37,169 nt of DNA. Origin: Sulfitobacter sp. GTDB lineage: Bacteria; Pseudomonadota; Alphaproteobacteria; Rhodobacterales; Rhodobacteraceae. Both the position numbers and the translations under genes were made by a program. The stretch lies in contig JAGXHE010000047.1 in assembly GCA_024636445.1 (NCBI GenBank), positions 1 to 37,169 on the forward strand, in the 5' to 3' direction. Below are positions 17,960-25,797 of the stretch, piece by piece. The notes under the pieces are model-generated. The model searched no databases and had not been told where the DNA came from. It saw only the letters and a list, made by a program, of their open reading frames with translations. Positions within the stretch are counted from its first letter, which is position 1. Every line of letters starts with the position of its first letter.

Positions 17960-17974
17960 ACCCATGAATTCCCA
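17960..17974 (-). promoter_or_regulatory. MraZ-type TGGGN boxes, module 3
   Basis: On the minus strand TGGGA-ATTCA-TGGGT. The spacer is the same as in module 1, and the 15-base segment 17961-17975 is the exact reverse complement of 17630-17644. It is placed exactly 40 bases from module 4, i.e. in the same 10-base register. Confidence 0.5.
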
Positions 17975-17999
17975 TAGTTATGAGAAGCGCTGGCGCCGT

Positions 18000-18014
18000 T
18001 CCCATGAATTCCCG
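18000..18014 (-). promoter_or_regulatory. MraZ-type TGGGN boxes, module 4 (one mismatch)
   Basis: On the minus strand CGGGA-ATTCA-TGGGA: the second box is perfect and the first has one mismatch (C for T). The 13-base core CCCATGAATTCCC is identical to that of module 3. It lies about 175 bases before the gene at 18190. Confidence 0.4.
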
Positions 18015-18189
18015 GAACTTGCTTGATTGGTGTAGCGTGACATCGAAAGACGCCACGGCGCATCGGCCCAAAAAATACGCGGTATAAATTAACCGCCGGG
18101 ATCTGTCCTGCCGGCCTCACCCTCTACTCGACAAGACTTCGCGGCATAGCTATGTTGGACCGCGCCCATTGCAAGAAAAGGCCGCAACG

Positions 18190-20445
18190 GTGAGCGATCA
18201 GAAAAGCAACGGTCAAAACCCAAAAAATCAAGGCAAACTGGTTGCGTTTCGGGCAGATCGACTTGGCGGACGGCTGATTTCGCTGCTCAATACCTTTCGG
18301 CTGGCCGAGGCGCACAATCTGCCTTGCATCGTGCACTGGCGAGACAGCGACGGATTGAACGATCCCTGCGATATCTTTGCCAAGGATTTCGTCGATCAGT
18401 ATTTCATTGATAAGCAGGAATTTCAGAAACTGCGAAAAGGCGGCGCGCCCATTGCTTCGATCATGGGCTCCGCCTCGCCGGAAGAGTTCATCGCAAACTT
18501 CCAAAACAACCGCCATGTGATCGTAGACCCGGCATTTGATGTGCTGACCCTGCCATACGACGACCCTGACGAGGCCAAAGCGCATTTTATCCGCATCGCC
18601 CAAAACCTGCCCCTGAACCCTCTGCTGGAAGAGCGTCTGCACCAAGCCCGCGGCAGTTTCCAAACTGGCATTCGCAGCGTCGCCTATCATATCCGTCGAG
18701 GCGATCTAACAGCGGACAGGCGCGCGATGAACAAGGCATGGCCCAACAAATTCGTCCCTGACGAGTTTTTCGAGGCACATATGCGCGCCAACATCGGTGG
18801 CCAATCCCGCGTGATCCTGTTCAGCGACAACAAGGCGGTTCTGACCCGCTACAAGGCGATGTTTCCCGACCTTTTGATTTTCACCGATGTCGCCGACAAC
18901 ACCGGTCTGAACGAAACTCAATGCGACGCATTGGAACTGATGGTCATGGCGATGGCCGATCAACTGATCGCGCCGCCCTCCAGTGCATTCAGTTCAACGG
19001 CGAAAACCATCGGCGGCGGGACCTTTAACGATGTCGAAAGCCAGCTTGATCCCGACACGCGGATTGCCTCGCTTGATCTGCTGACCCAACGTCTGCGCGA
19101 TGAACCCGAAGTTTTTGCCAATGAAGGCGAAATCGGCCAATATCTCGTCTACGCCCACAACCATCTGATCGAACAGAACCGGCGCAGCGAATTCGCCAGT
19201 CTGGCGGCGACCCACATCAGATCCGGGCTGAACATCGCATTCATCCACGCGATGGCCGCGCGCGAGATGTACCTCGATGGGCAATACCAAAAACTGTGTG
19301 ACCTGCGCGACGACATCGACCGCGGCTTTGTCGCGCATTCCCGAAGCTTTGCGCATCTTACGTTCTTCCACTGCCTGTCCCTGCTGATGCTCGGCCGCAA
19401 ACCAGAGGCCATCGCCCAGATTTCGACCGCGTTCTGGCTTGAGCCCACCGAAGGGGAAATAAACGCCCTTGTCGGCATCCTGGAAACCCAAGGCGACCTG
19501 ACCCGCCAAAACTTTTGGTTCAGCGATCCGGTCGTCGAAAAAGTATTCGGCAACCGCTTTTTGCTGGATTTCGTAAAACAGTATTTTGGACCGCTCACGG
19601 ACAACGGCACCCTTACGATCACCCGCGCGGTTCCCAACAGCCGGGTCAAAATCTGGGAATGGCCCTATTTCGCCAAGTCCGACATCAGCAATCAGCATCG
19701 CTACAAGGGACATTTTCGTAAGATGCTTACGGTGCTTCAGCGCCACGACTGGTCCGGTGACCTCGAACCGCACTTCAACAGCTTCATCGGCATGATGGCC
19801 CTGCGCGAAGGCGATATGGGGCTGGCTGAAAAACACATTTTTCCGGCGGCCAAAGCCTACCCCAACAACGCGCTGTTCCACAAACGCTGCGCGGATTTCT
19901 ACTTTGTCAAAGAAAACTACGGCCAAGCGATCAAATCCATCGATGAAGCCATCAAGCTGGAGCCTGACACCGCCTTGTTCCAAGCGTTCAAGGGCCTGAT
20001 CCAATCCCGCACCGACGATAAACAGGGGGCAGGTAAAAGCTTTATGGATCTGCTCGAACGGGACAGCCCGGTCCAGATTCCGGGCATCTACTTCATCGCC
20101 GGCGAGGCACTGCAAGCGGCCGGAAAACCCAAACAGGCGGCTCAGATGATGGCCAAAGGCCTAAGACTGGCCCCGATGGACTGGAAACAGCAGGTGGCAC
20201 TCGCCAGCCTTGAAAATGAGCTGGGCGAAAGAGACGCGGCAATCTCCCGTATGCAATGGACACTGCAATGGGCAGATGAACGACCACCAGTGGTGAAAAC
20301 CCTGACCGGGCTGCTGACAGATGCCGAGCGTGGCGACGATGCCCTGAAAATCCTCGATTATGTCAAAACCCGTTACGCTGATAAAACGCAATTTAGCAAA
20401 CTCTACAACAAGCAGGTCAAACTGAACGACCGCACCGCAGATTAG
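18190..20445 (+). CDS. fucosyltransferase-like glycosyltransferase with C-terminal TPR repeats
   Basis: A 751-residue probably cytosolic protein in two parts. The N-terminal ~270 residues resemble GT-B fucosyltransferases of the NodZ/GT11/GT23 kind: FRADRLGGRLISLLNTFRLA near the start and the GDP-sugar-site motif AYHIRRGDLTADRR, followed by VILFSDNKAVL and a QLIAPPSSAFS segment. The C-terminal half is alpha-helical with tetratricopeptide-like repeats (YGQAIKSIDEAIKLEPDTAL, KPKQAAQMMAKGLRLAPMDW). It probably transfers a deoxy-sugar or similar sugar to a glycan or protein; donor and acceptor are unknown. GTG at 18190 is chosen as start (AAAAGG about 8 bases upstream); a TTG at 18169 is possible. 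GC by hand count is near 55% in sampled lines, and the plus strand is C-rich, unlike pyc, suggesting a different origin. Confidence 0.7.
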   Translation: MSDQKSNGQNPKNQGKLVAFRADRLGGRLISLLNTFRLAEAHNLPCIVHWRDSDGLNDPCDIFAKDFVDQYFIDKQEFQKLRKGGAPIASIMGSASPEEFIANFQNNRHVIVDPAFDVLTLPYDDPDEAKAHFIRIAQNLPLNPLLEERLHQARGSFQTGIRSVAYHIRRGDLTADRRAMNKAWPNKFVPDEFFEAHMRANIGGQSRVILFSDNKAVLTRYKAMFPDLLIFTDVADNTGLNETQCDALELMVMAMADQLIAPPSSAFSSTAKTIGGGTFNDVESQLDPDTRIASLDLLTQRLRDEPEVFANEGEIGQYLVYAHNHLIEQNRRSEFASLAATHIRSGLNIAFIHAMAAREMYLDGQYQKLCDLRDDIDRGFVAHSRSFAHLTFFHCLSLLMLGRKPEAIAQISTAFWLEPTEGEINALVGILETQGDLTRQNFWFSDPVVEKVFGNRFLLDFVKQYFGPLTDNGTLTITRAVPNSRVKIWEWPYFAKSDISNQHRYKGHFRKMLTVLQRHDWSGDLEPHFNSFIGMMALREGDMGLAEKHIFPAAKAYPNNALFHKRCADFYFVKENYGQAIKSIDEAIKLEPDTALFQAFKGLIQSRTDDKQGAGKSFMDLLERDSPVQIPGIYFIAGEALQAAGKPKQAAQMMAKGLRLAPMDWKQQVALASLENELGERDAAISRMQWTLQWADERPPVVKTLTGLLTDAERGDDALKILDYVKTRYADKTQFSKLYNKQVKLNDRTAD

Positions 20446-20559
20446 AACGCCCGCAAAAAGTAGCGTGCGCCACATTTGATCACAATTACGCTCCCTTTCG
20501 CACCTAAAGCCTTGCGAAAAAGGGACCACAGCAGCAAGAATCCGACGAAGGGATAACAA

Positions 20560-22008
20560 ATGTCAAAACGTTACGATAAGGCACACTTCATCGTCTATTC
20601 CAACAACGCCGAGCCTTTTCGGACCAATGGGGATGCGTACTGCGCCTCAGCGCTCAAGGCAGGCTTCGATACCGCGACGCATTTCACCGAAGAAAAGCTA
20701 CGCGAAACGCCGTTCTGGGCCGAAAATGCAGGGATACTCGAACAGGAACGCGGCGCGGGTTATTGGCTTTGGAAACCCTATCTGCTGCTGGAAACCCTGC
20801 GCTCGGCAGGTCCCGATGACATCGTTGTCTACAACGACATTGGACGCTATTCGCCCGGCAGTTTCACACCCTTTCCGCGGTTTCCTCACGCCGCGATCAA
20901 CATGACAGCGTTGACGCCGCAGCGGTTCCTGCACGGGTTCATCACCGAATGGATGATCCAGGGGCAGTATACCAAACGCGACTGCTTCATCGCCCTGGAT
21001 GCCGATACCGAGGACATGCACCGCGCAGCCCAGATCTCGGCCTGCCCGCTGTTCTACATGCCCAGCCCGGAAAGTTTCGCGTTCCTCGAGCGCTGGTTGG
21101 AGCTGGCCAAAGACCCCAATATTCTCACCGACCTTCCGGATGAAAACGGTACGCCCCTGCCAGATTTCAAGGACCACCGGCACGACCAGTCGATCTCTTC
21201 GATCCTGCTGCATCAGACCCGTGGGGCTTATGTCGATCTGTCCAAAACCAGCGGATTTCCCTTCGCGGAAGAGACCCGCCGTCGCAACCGCGACGTACCG
21301 CGCGCGCAATCTCATTCGGGCTACATGTCGCTGATGATCGAACGGGCGCTTCCGGATGACTACTTTATGCGCGACACCCCGGACCTGTCCGAGGCAAGCC
21401 ATATTATCCGCAACCTGACAGATGACGACACGATCCCGCTGCGCGAAATGGTTCCCTCGCGCGCGACCTTGGCAGAAGAATTCATCGAGATGATGCGGAT
21501 CGGCCAAATCTGGATTTCGCAAGACCATTTGGCAGCGGCCTTGGCAGACAACAAAGTGATCGGCTCTAAGATGCATGCCTTGTCCAAGCTCCCCGAACAG
21601 GACACTGCCCCCTTCTGGAAAGAGGCGGTCGATCACGTGAATGCATCGGCCCAAGACCACATCGGTGGCTATAACCCCATTGCGGAAGATACGCCTTTCT
21701 TACTCGGGGCAGATGCCTTTCACAGGGCCGAGCTGGCGCACCCTGAACTGCGTACCGACATCATGATTGATTTCATTTGGGGGGTGCTGAACAGCGACGC
21801 GCGGGACTTGTTCAAGTCAGCGCACAAGACCGTCAAGACCCCGATAGGCCGCGCGGCCATGCGCGAATTCGTTGATGCCACCGGCCACGACACGCTGCTG
21901 CCACAAGAAAATGCTCTTGCGGGACAAACCAAACACGAATCCGAGCGCATCTCGCAGCTGGTCATAGATTGGTTGGTCAAAGCCGACGCTACACAGGCCG
22001 CGTCTTGA
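20560..22008 (+). CDS. putative glycosyltransferase-like protein
   Basis: A 482-residue protein with a good ribosome site (AAGGGA before the ATG). The N-terminal half resembles bacterial capsule-type glycosyltransferases: HFIVYSNN at the start, the hallmark GAGYWLWKPYLLLETL (about 66-81) and the following DDIVVYNDIGRY, which looks like an acceptor- or metal-site loop, then FIALDADTEDMHR and an aromatic PLFYMPSPESFAFLERW. The C-terminal ~200 residues are helical and match nothing I recognise. No membrane segments are seen. It lies 114 bases after the fucosyltransferase-like gene and its stop overlaps the start of the epimerase gene, so the three probably act in one surface-glycan or protein-glycosylation pathway. 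Donor and acceptor are unknown. Confidence 0.6.
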   Translation: MSKRYDKAHFIVYSNNAEPFRTNGDAYCASALKAGFDTATHFTEEKLRETPFWAENAGILEQERGAGYWLWKPYLLLETLRSAGPDDIVVYNDIGRYSPGSFTPFPRFPHAAINMTALTPQRFLHGFITEWMIQGQYTKRDCFIALDADTEDMHRAAQISACPLFYMPSPESFAFLERWLELAKDPNILTDLPDENGTPLPDFKDHRHDQSISSILLHQTRGAYVDLSKTSGFPFAEETRRRNRDVPRAQSHSGYMSLMIERALPDDYFMRDTPDLSEASHIIRNLTDDDTIPLREMVPSRATLAEEFIEMMRIGQIWISQDHLAAALADNKVIGSKMHALSKLPEQDTAPFWKEAVDHVNASAQDHIGGYNPIAEDTPFLLGADAFHRAELAHPELRTDIMIDFIWGVLNSDARDLFKSAHKTVKTPIGRAAMREFVDATGHDTLLPQENALAGQTKHESERISQLVIDWLVKADATQAAS

Positions 22009-22928
22009 CAAGGACTTTGATCACCGGCGGTGCGGGCTTCATCGGGGGGCATCTGGCCCGCGCCCTGACGGCCCAGGGCCAATCGGTCACGATCCTTGAT
22101 GATTTTAGCTCGGGCACCCGCGCCAATCTGGCGAAAGGCGCGCGCCTTGTCGAAGGGTCCGTCACCGACCCGGCAGCGGTCCGCGACGCCATGCAGGATT
22201 GCGATCAGATCTACCACTTTGCAGCTCTGGTGTCGGTGCCTGCCTGCATCGACAACTGGCTGGAAGGCCACCACATCAACATCGGCGGCACCATCAATGT
22301 GTTCGAAGCCGCCAAGTCCATGGGCGGCCTTCCCGTTGTCTATGCGTCCTCGGCGGCCATCTATGGCGATCTGGGCGCAGTTCCATGCAGCGAAGGCGCC
22401 CTGCCCTGTCCCAAGTCCCCTTACGGCGCGGACAAGCTGTCTTGCGAGCATCACGCGCGGGCCTTTTGGGTCAACGGCCGCGTGCCGTCCATCGGGCTTC
22501 GGTTTTTCAACATTTACGGTCCTGGCCAAAGCCTGTCGTCACCCTATGCCGGGGTGATCGCGCGCTTTGCGGACAATGCGGCCAACGGCATCCCGCACAC
22601 CATTTTCGGAGAGGGTCAGCAAATCCGGGATTTCGTCTACGTCACGGACTTGGTGACGGTCCTGCAAACCCTGATGACCAACATTCAAGCAAACTCCCGT
22701 GCCGAAGTATCAAACGTCTGCACCAATACGCCCACAAGCCTGCTGGATCTGATTGGCATGATTGACAGGTTGATCGCAGGCTCTGGTCAGGACATCATCT
22801 TTAAAGACACGCGAGCCGGCGATATCCAATATTCGCGCGGGGACGATACTCACCTGAAAAGCCTCATCGGTGACACGCACTGGACCCCTATGCTCAGTGG
22901 TCTGCGCAAAACAATCGCAAAGACATGA
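22005..22928 (+). CDS. NAD-dependent UDP-sugar epimerase (extended SDR)
   Basis: A 307-residue Rossmann-fold enzyme of the extended short-chain dehydrogenase family, likely a UDP-GlcNAc/UDP-Glc 4-epimerase or related nucleotide-sugar epimerase/dehydratase. Seen are the NAD loop LITGGAGFIGGHLARAL, ILDDFSSGTRANL with the acidic ribose-binding residue, HFAALVSVPACID, the catalytic serine region YASSAAIYGD, the YxxxK pair in SPYGADK, and FFNIYGPGQ and DFVYVTDLV. The only sensible start is TTG at 22005, overlapping the stop of the previous gene (TTGA), which implies translational coupling. It probably supplies the sugar donor for the two upstream glycosyltransferases; exact substrate specificity is not readable. 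Confidence 0.85.
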   Translation: MTRTLITGGAGFIGGHLARALTAQGQSVTILDDFSSGTRANLAKGARLVEGSVTDPAAVRDAMQDCDQIYHFAALVSVPACIDNWLEGHHINIGGTINVFEAAKSMGGLPVVYASSAAIYGDLGAVPCSEGALPCPKSPYGADKLSCEHHARAFWVNGRVPSIGLRFFNIYGPGQSLSSPYAGVIARFADNAANGIPHTIFGEGQQIRDFVYVTDLVTVLQTLMTNIQANSRAEVSNVCTNTPTSLLDLIGMIDRLIAGSGQDIIFKDTRAGDIQYSRGDDTHLKSLIGDTHWTPMLSGLRKTIAKT

Positions 22929-23057
22929 CTTGCGTTGATCCACGCCGCACCCGGTTCCATATCAGATAGGATGACTCAAAAGCCGATCCTGCGTGGGGGA
23001 TGATCAAACCGATTTAAGCCCTTGGAAATCAATCCCTTCGGCAAGTGTCCTGTAACC

Positions 23058-23129
23058 AAAAACGGCCTGTTCGGGGATACTGCTGCGCAGTATGGAGCGA
23101 AATTCGAACGGCAGGCCAGAGCCGTTTTG
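23058..23129. terminator. complex hairpin, likely bidirectional terminator
   Basis: Nested inverted repeats: AAAACGGC (23059-23066) with GCCGTTTT (23121-23128), GGCCTG with CAGGCC, TTCG with CGAA, and an inner ATACTGC/GCAGTAT (23077-23093). It ends in GCCGTTTT on the plus strand and GGCCGTTTTT on the minus strand. It lies between convergent genes (epimerase, plus; mrp, minus), so it could stop transcripts from both sides. The rest of the gap 22929-23169 holds nothing I recognise. Confidence 0.5.
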
Positions 23130-23169
23130 CGACCTGCACATGTAAAGCAGATCGCGCGCCGGGGCGGGC

Positions 23170-24246
23170 TTAGGCCATGCCGCCGTCGATCAGGCCTTTG
23201 GCGATCTTGGCGTAGGCCTGCGCCATCGGGCCGTCACCTGCGGCCACGGGCGTGCCGTTGTCGCCTGCCAGCCGGGTTTCCAGATCGATCGGCAAAGCCC
23301 CCAGCAAGGGCACGCCCATCTTTTCAGCCTCGGCGGCCACGCCACCTGTGCCGAAGATCTCGTGTTGCGCGCCGCAATCGGGGCAGACGAACATCGACAT
23401 GTTCTCGATCAGCCCCAGCACCGGGGTTTTCAGCGTCTTGAACATATCCAGCGCCTTGCGGGCGTCGATCAGGGCCACATCCTGCGGGGTGCTGACCACG
23501 ATGGCACCGGTCAGTTCGGTCTTGGTACACAGGGTCAGCTGCACATCGCCGGTGCCGGGGGGCAGATCGACCAGCAGCACGTCCAGCTCGCCCCACTGCA
23601 CCTGCCCCAGCATCTGCTGCAAGGCGCCCATCAACATCGGACCACGCCAGACGACGGCCTTGCCCTCTTCCATCATGAAGCCGATGGACATCAGGGTGAC
23701 GCCGTGCGCGTGCAGGGGGATGATCGTCTTGCCGTCAGGCGATGCGGGACGTTTGTTGACGCCCATCATGCGCGGCTGCGAGGGGCCGTAGATGTCGGCG
23801 TCCAGCAGGCCGACCTTGCGGCCCTGCCTGGCCAGCGCCACCGCAAGGTTGGACGAGATGGTGGATTTGCCGACGCCGCCCTTGCCCGAGCCGATTGCCA
23901 GTATGCGCTGCACGCCCGATGGTTTGGTCGGACCGTCCTGCGGTTTGGGATGGCCGCCGATCTTGAGGCTGGGCGGTGGCGTCGAGGGCTTTGCGGCGGG
24001 GCCATGTGCCGTCATCGCGACCTGAACGCTGTCCACGCCCGGCACGGCGGCGACGGCGGCCTGGGCTGCTTCGCGGACCGGTGCCATCGCCTGTGCTGCC
24101 TCTGGCGTGGGGGCCTCGATGATGAAGCGCACAGCGGCACCGTCGATCTGAATTGCACGAATCATATCGCGGCTGACCAGGTCGCCGCCATCGGGCAAAG
24201 TGACTCGTTTCAACGCGGCGGTGATCAGATCGGGTGTGAGTGTCAT
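23170..24246 (-). CDS. mrp: Mrp/ApbC family iron-sulfur cluster carrier ATPase
   Basis: P-loop ATPase of the Mrp/NBP35 group that binds and passes on [4Fe-4S] clusters in the cytosol. With the ATG at 24246 it has 358 residues: an N-terminal MIP18/DUF59-like domain (about 5-82), a proline-rich linker (about 85-112), then the deviant Walker [19 protein letters not shown] (119-136), [29 protein letters not shown], and the cluster-binding CxxC pair Cys288/Cys291 in MFVCPDCGA. The open frame extends upstream of 24246 but has no family similarity there. Divergent from the DUF1127 gene. Confidence 0.94.
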   Translation of the reverse strand: MTLTPDLITAALKRVTLPDGGDLVSRDMIRAIQIDGAAVRFIIEAPTPEAAQAMAPVREAAQAAVAAVPGVDSVQVAMTAHGPAAKPSTPPPSLKIGGHPKPQDGPTKPSGVQRILAIGSGKGGVGKSTISSNLAVALARQGRKVGLLDADIYGPSQPRMMGVNKRPASPDGKTIIPLHAHGVTLMSIGFMMEEGKAVVWRGPMLMGALQQMLGQVQWGELDVLLVDLPPGTGDVQLTLCTKTELTGAIVVSTPQDVALIDARKALDMFKTLKTPVLGLIENMSMFVCPDCGAQHEIFGTGGVAAEAEKMGVPLLGALPIDLETRLAGDNGTPVAAGDGPMAQAYAKIAKGLIDGGMA

Positions 24247-24478
24247 TGATAAACTCCGTTCAGCGCCAGTGTTGTGGCACTTCCGCCCCCATGTGCAACC
24301 CCTATCGGCGGCTGTGCACGGTCCTTGGGCAGTTTGTGAAAATAGGTCAGTGCTTCCTATGCAATTGCTGCATGGCAGCAATGTTGATACGTCTATTGTG
24401 CAAGCGCAGCATATCTCTAAATTAAGGTCAAGACGAACGCAAACGAACCCGAAACAACCATCCGAGGCACCGACGAAC

Positions 24479-24709
24479 ATGGCCTATATGAACCAGAGCA
24501 CCACGTACAGCAGCCTGACCGAGCGTCTGCTGGCATCCACAGCCCGTATTCTGGACGCAGCCGCAGCGCGCCAGGCGCAGCGCGCCGTCTACCGCAAGAC
24601 ATTCAACGAACTGGCAGGCCTGAGCGATCGCGATCTTGGCGATCTCGGTCTGCACCGTTCGAACATCCGCCGCATCGCTAAAGAAACAGCGTACGGCGCA
24701 CAGGTTTAA
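24479..24709 (+). CDS. DUF1127 domain small protein (CcaF1-type)
   Basis: A 76-residue basic protein, starting [20 protein letters not shown], with the DUF1127 (YjiS-like) motif at the C-terminus: [20 protein letters not shown] followed by NIRRIAKE. In Rhodobacter sphaeroides a DUF1127 protein, CcaF1, is an RNA-binding protein encoded immediately upstream of the CcsR sRNAs and affects their maturation; here too a CcsR-like array follows within 10 bases, so the same role is likely. A GAGG ribosome site precedes the ATG. In the 232-base upstream gap TTGTGC (24396-24401), 16 bases, TAAATT is a weak promoter candidate; I could not fit a heat-shock sigma pattern convincingly. Confidence 0.85.
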   Translation: MAYMNQSTTYSSLTERLLASTARILDAAAARQAQRAVYRKTFNELAGLSDRDLGDLGLHRSNIRRIAKETAYGAQV

Positions 24710-24796
24710 GAGTTCGGACGTTTCCACCTCCTCCCGGAAACGTTCGTCACGACGCGGCGGTATCTCTCCTCCTCCCTGATACCGCCGCACCCTTTA

Positions 24797-25032
24797 CCCC
24801 GATCAAACGGGGATGCGACATCGCTGCAGGGTCTTTCCTCCTCCCTGACCCATGCAGTGACTAACGCGGCGACACCGCTCCTCCCTCAGGTGTCGCCGTA
24901 CAGGATACCCCGGTCAAACGGGGGTACGGCATCGCCACTTGGGTCTCTCCTCCTCCCTGACCTCGGTGGTGAACAAGGCGGCGGCCCCCTCCTCCCGGGT
25001 GTCGTCGCACCTTCTACCCCGATCATACGGGG
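24797..25032 (+). repeat. three CCCC-N8-GGGG spacer hairpins inside the sRNA array
   Basis: Three 16-base copies at 24797-24812, 24908-24923 and 25017-25032, with loops GATCAAAC, GGTCAAAC and GATCATAC and similar flanks (TACCCC before, then T-purine-CG a few bases after). They separate stem-loop pairs 1/2, 2/3 and 3/4; the fourth gap (about 25117-25130) lacks the hairpin. Regular spacing of 109-111 bases gives the unit length of the array. Confidence 0.8.
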
Positions 25033-25168
25033 ATACGACTTCGCCGCTTGGGCCTCTCCTCCTCCCTGGCCCGGTGGTGAAAAACAGCGACGCTTTCTCC
25101 TCCCGAGTGTCGTCGCAACTCATGATCGTCGGGCCCTCTCCTCCTCCCTGGTCCTGACGGTTGCCAAG

Positions 25169-25204
25169 ACGGCGGTCCCATCCTCCCGGGGCCGCCGTTT
25201 TTTT
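25169..25204 (+). terminator. intrinsic terminator ending the sRNA array
   Basis: Stem ACGGCGG/CCGCCGT with a loop that contains TCCTCCC, followed by seven T (25198-25204). The last anti-SD-like stem-loop doubles as the rho-independent terminator of the DUF1127-sRNA transcript. The 186 bases from here to the next gene's stop (25391) hold nothing I can name. Confidence 0.85.
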
Positions 25205-25390
25205 GTGTTTTGTGGGAAGGTTGGCAGGGGGCCCTGGCGTCTGTCACCTGCGGGAACATACCGATTGCCAAGGTGTAAAAGGCAGCGCTCCCGACGCGTG
25301 TCACGCCGACGGTGCGATGTGCAGACGCTGCCCTCAGTTTAGCTCAGCTGCTTACCACAGCCTCTGCTGCACGCCGTCAGATCGCGAATG

Positions 25391-25675
25391 CTAATGCATC
25401 CTCCGCCGACCGGCGGCACCGCCGCGGCGTTGGGGGGCGGGCACAAGACGCGTCGCCGCTTCGATGTGATCCAGAAACGCGCTGACCGCCGGTCCCGGAT
25501 TGTCGTCTTCCCAATCCGCCAGCACATCGCGCGCGGCCTGTCCGGGCCGCACGTCTTGCGGCAGGGTGAACACCCATTCCAGAAACCCCGCCCGTGCCGC
25601 TGCATCGCCGTCGGCACTGGCCCCGACACCGGCATCATCCAGATCGGCAAGCCCTGCCACTATCCTTGAAAACAT
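25391..25675 (-). CDS. small protein of unknown function under a cobalamin riboswitch
   Basis: A 94-residue acidic protein starting MFSRIVAGLADLDDAGVGAS, with a central segment FLEWVFTLPQDVRPGQAARD and an arginine/glycine-rich tail. It shows no signal peptide, membrane segment, metal-binding cysteines or B12-binding motif, and I do not recognise a family. It is the only gene between the cobalamin riboswitch at 25798-25966 and the convergent sRNA array, so it is the apparent regulated target. A GGAAAGGG site lies upstream of the ATG, just after a hairpin (25690-25706). It could be missing a partner or be involved in B12-linked metabolism; both are speculation. The codon pattern looks like that of neighbouring genes, which supports it being real. 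Confidence 0.6.
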   Translation of the reverse strand: MFSRIVAGLADLDDAGVGASADGDAAARAGFLEWVFTLPQDVRPGQAARDVLADWEDDNPGPAVSAFLDHIEAATRLVPAPQRRGGAAGRRRMH

Positions 25676-25689
25676 CTTTCGCCCTTTCC

Positions 25690-25706
25690 CGTCACGCCCC
25701 GTGACG
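25690..25706 (-). promoter_or_regulatory. hairpin next to the ribosome site, possible riboswitch expression platform
   Basis: CGTCACG and CGTGACG form a 7-bp stem with a 3-base loop, ending 15 bases before the ATG at 25675 and abutting the GGAAAGGG ribosome site. It could stay as is or exchange partners with the B12 aptamer 92 bases upstream to hide the ribosome site. No T-tract follows, so it is not a terminator; control would be at translation. Confidence 0.4.
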
Positions 25707-25797
25707 TATTCAATTGGGCGGAAGGGTCAGGAAGGGCAGTACGGGAAACGCGCCCGCACGAAAGCCGCTTCCATCGCCACCCGCGATAAACGTAACA

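Larger units (their letters stand above)
17611..18189. other. gene-free control region: dcw/cassette promoters or candidate replication origin
   Basis: This stretch separates leftward dcw genes from rightward glycosyltransferase genes and contains no convincing coding frame. By hand count bases 17701-17820 are about 37-38% GC, against 60-67% in nearby genes. It holds three perfect DnaA boxes, two near-identical 14-bp palindromes, four TGGGN-N5-TGGGN modules and four GANTC sites within 39 bases (each listed separately). Near the right end GCGGT and ACCGC (18079-18096) flank TATAAATT, which could belong to the promoter of the gene at 18190. The combination fits either a cell-cycle-controlled divergent promoter or an oriC; the sequence alone does not decide. 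Confidence 0.6.
24719..25204 (+). ncRNA. CcsR-type sRNA array: ten stem-loops with CCUCCUCCC loops
   Basis: Directly after the DUF1127 stop come ten successive hairpins, each showing a CCTCCTCCC-type loop. Perfect motifs start at 24727, 24768, 24837, 24949, 24988, 25058 and 25140; shortened or one-base variants are at 24878, 25097 and 25181. Stems are clear, e.g. CGTTTCC/GGAAACG (24719-24742) and GCGGTATC/GATACCGC around 24757-24785. They group as five pairs; three of the gaps hold a 16-base CCCC-N8-GGGG hairpin. In R. sphaeroides the CcsR1-4 RNAs downstream of a DUF1127 gene are pairs of stem-loops with this motif in the loop, which mimics the anti-Shine-Dalgarno sequence. Here there are five pairs, the last ending in a terminator. 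Processing sites between units are inferred. Confidence 0.85.

Noticed and set aside
23022-23441. plus-strand frame in the epimerase-mrp gap
   Set aside because: Most of it is antisense to mrp and it runs through the terminator-like hairpin; no recognisable motif.
24384-24420. Heat-shock sigma (RpoH-type) promoter before the DUF1127 gene
   Set aside because: Expected by analogy with R. sphaeroides, but TTG and the CATATCT-like element are spaced about 23 bases apart instead of about 17.
24719-25204. CRISPR array
   Set aside because: Repeats are short, variable hairpins with a common loop, not identical repeats with unique spacers; no cas genes nearby.
25331-25353. tRNA-like TTTAGCTCAGCTGC stretch
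   Set aside because: Only the D-arm-like core is present; no cloverleaf can be built around it.
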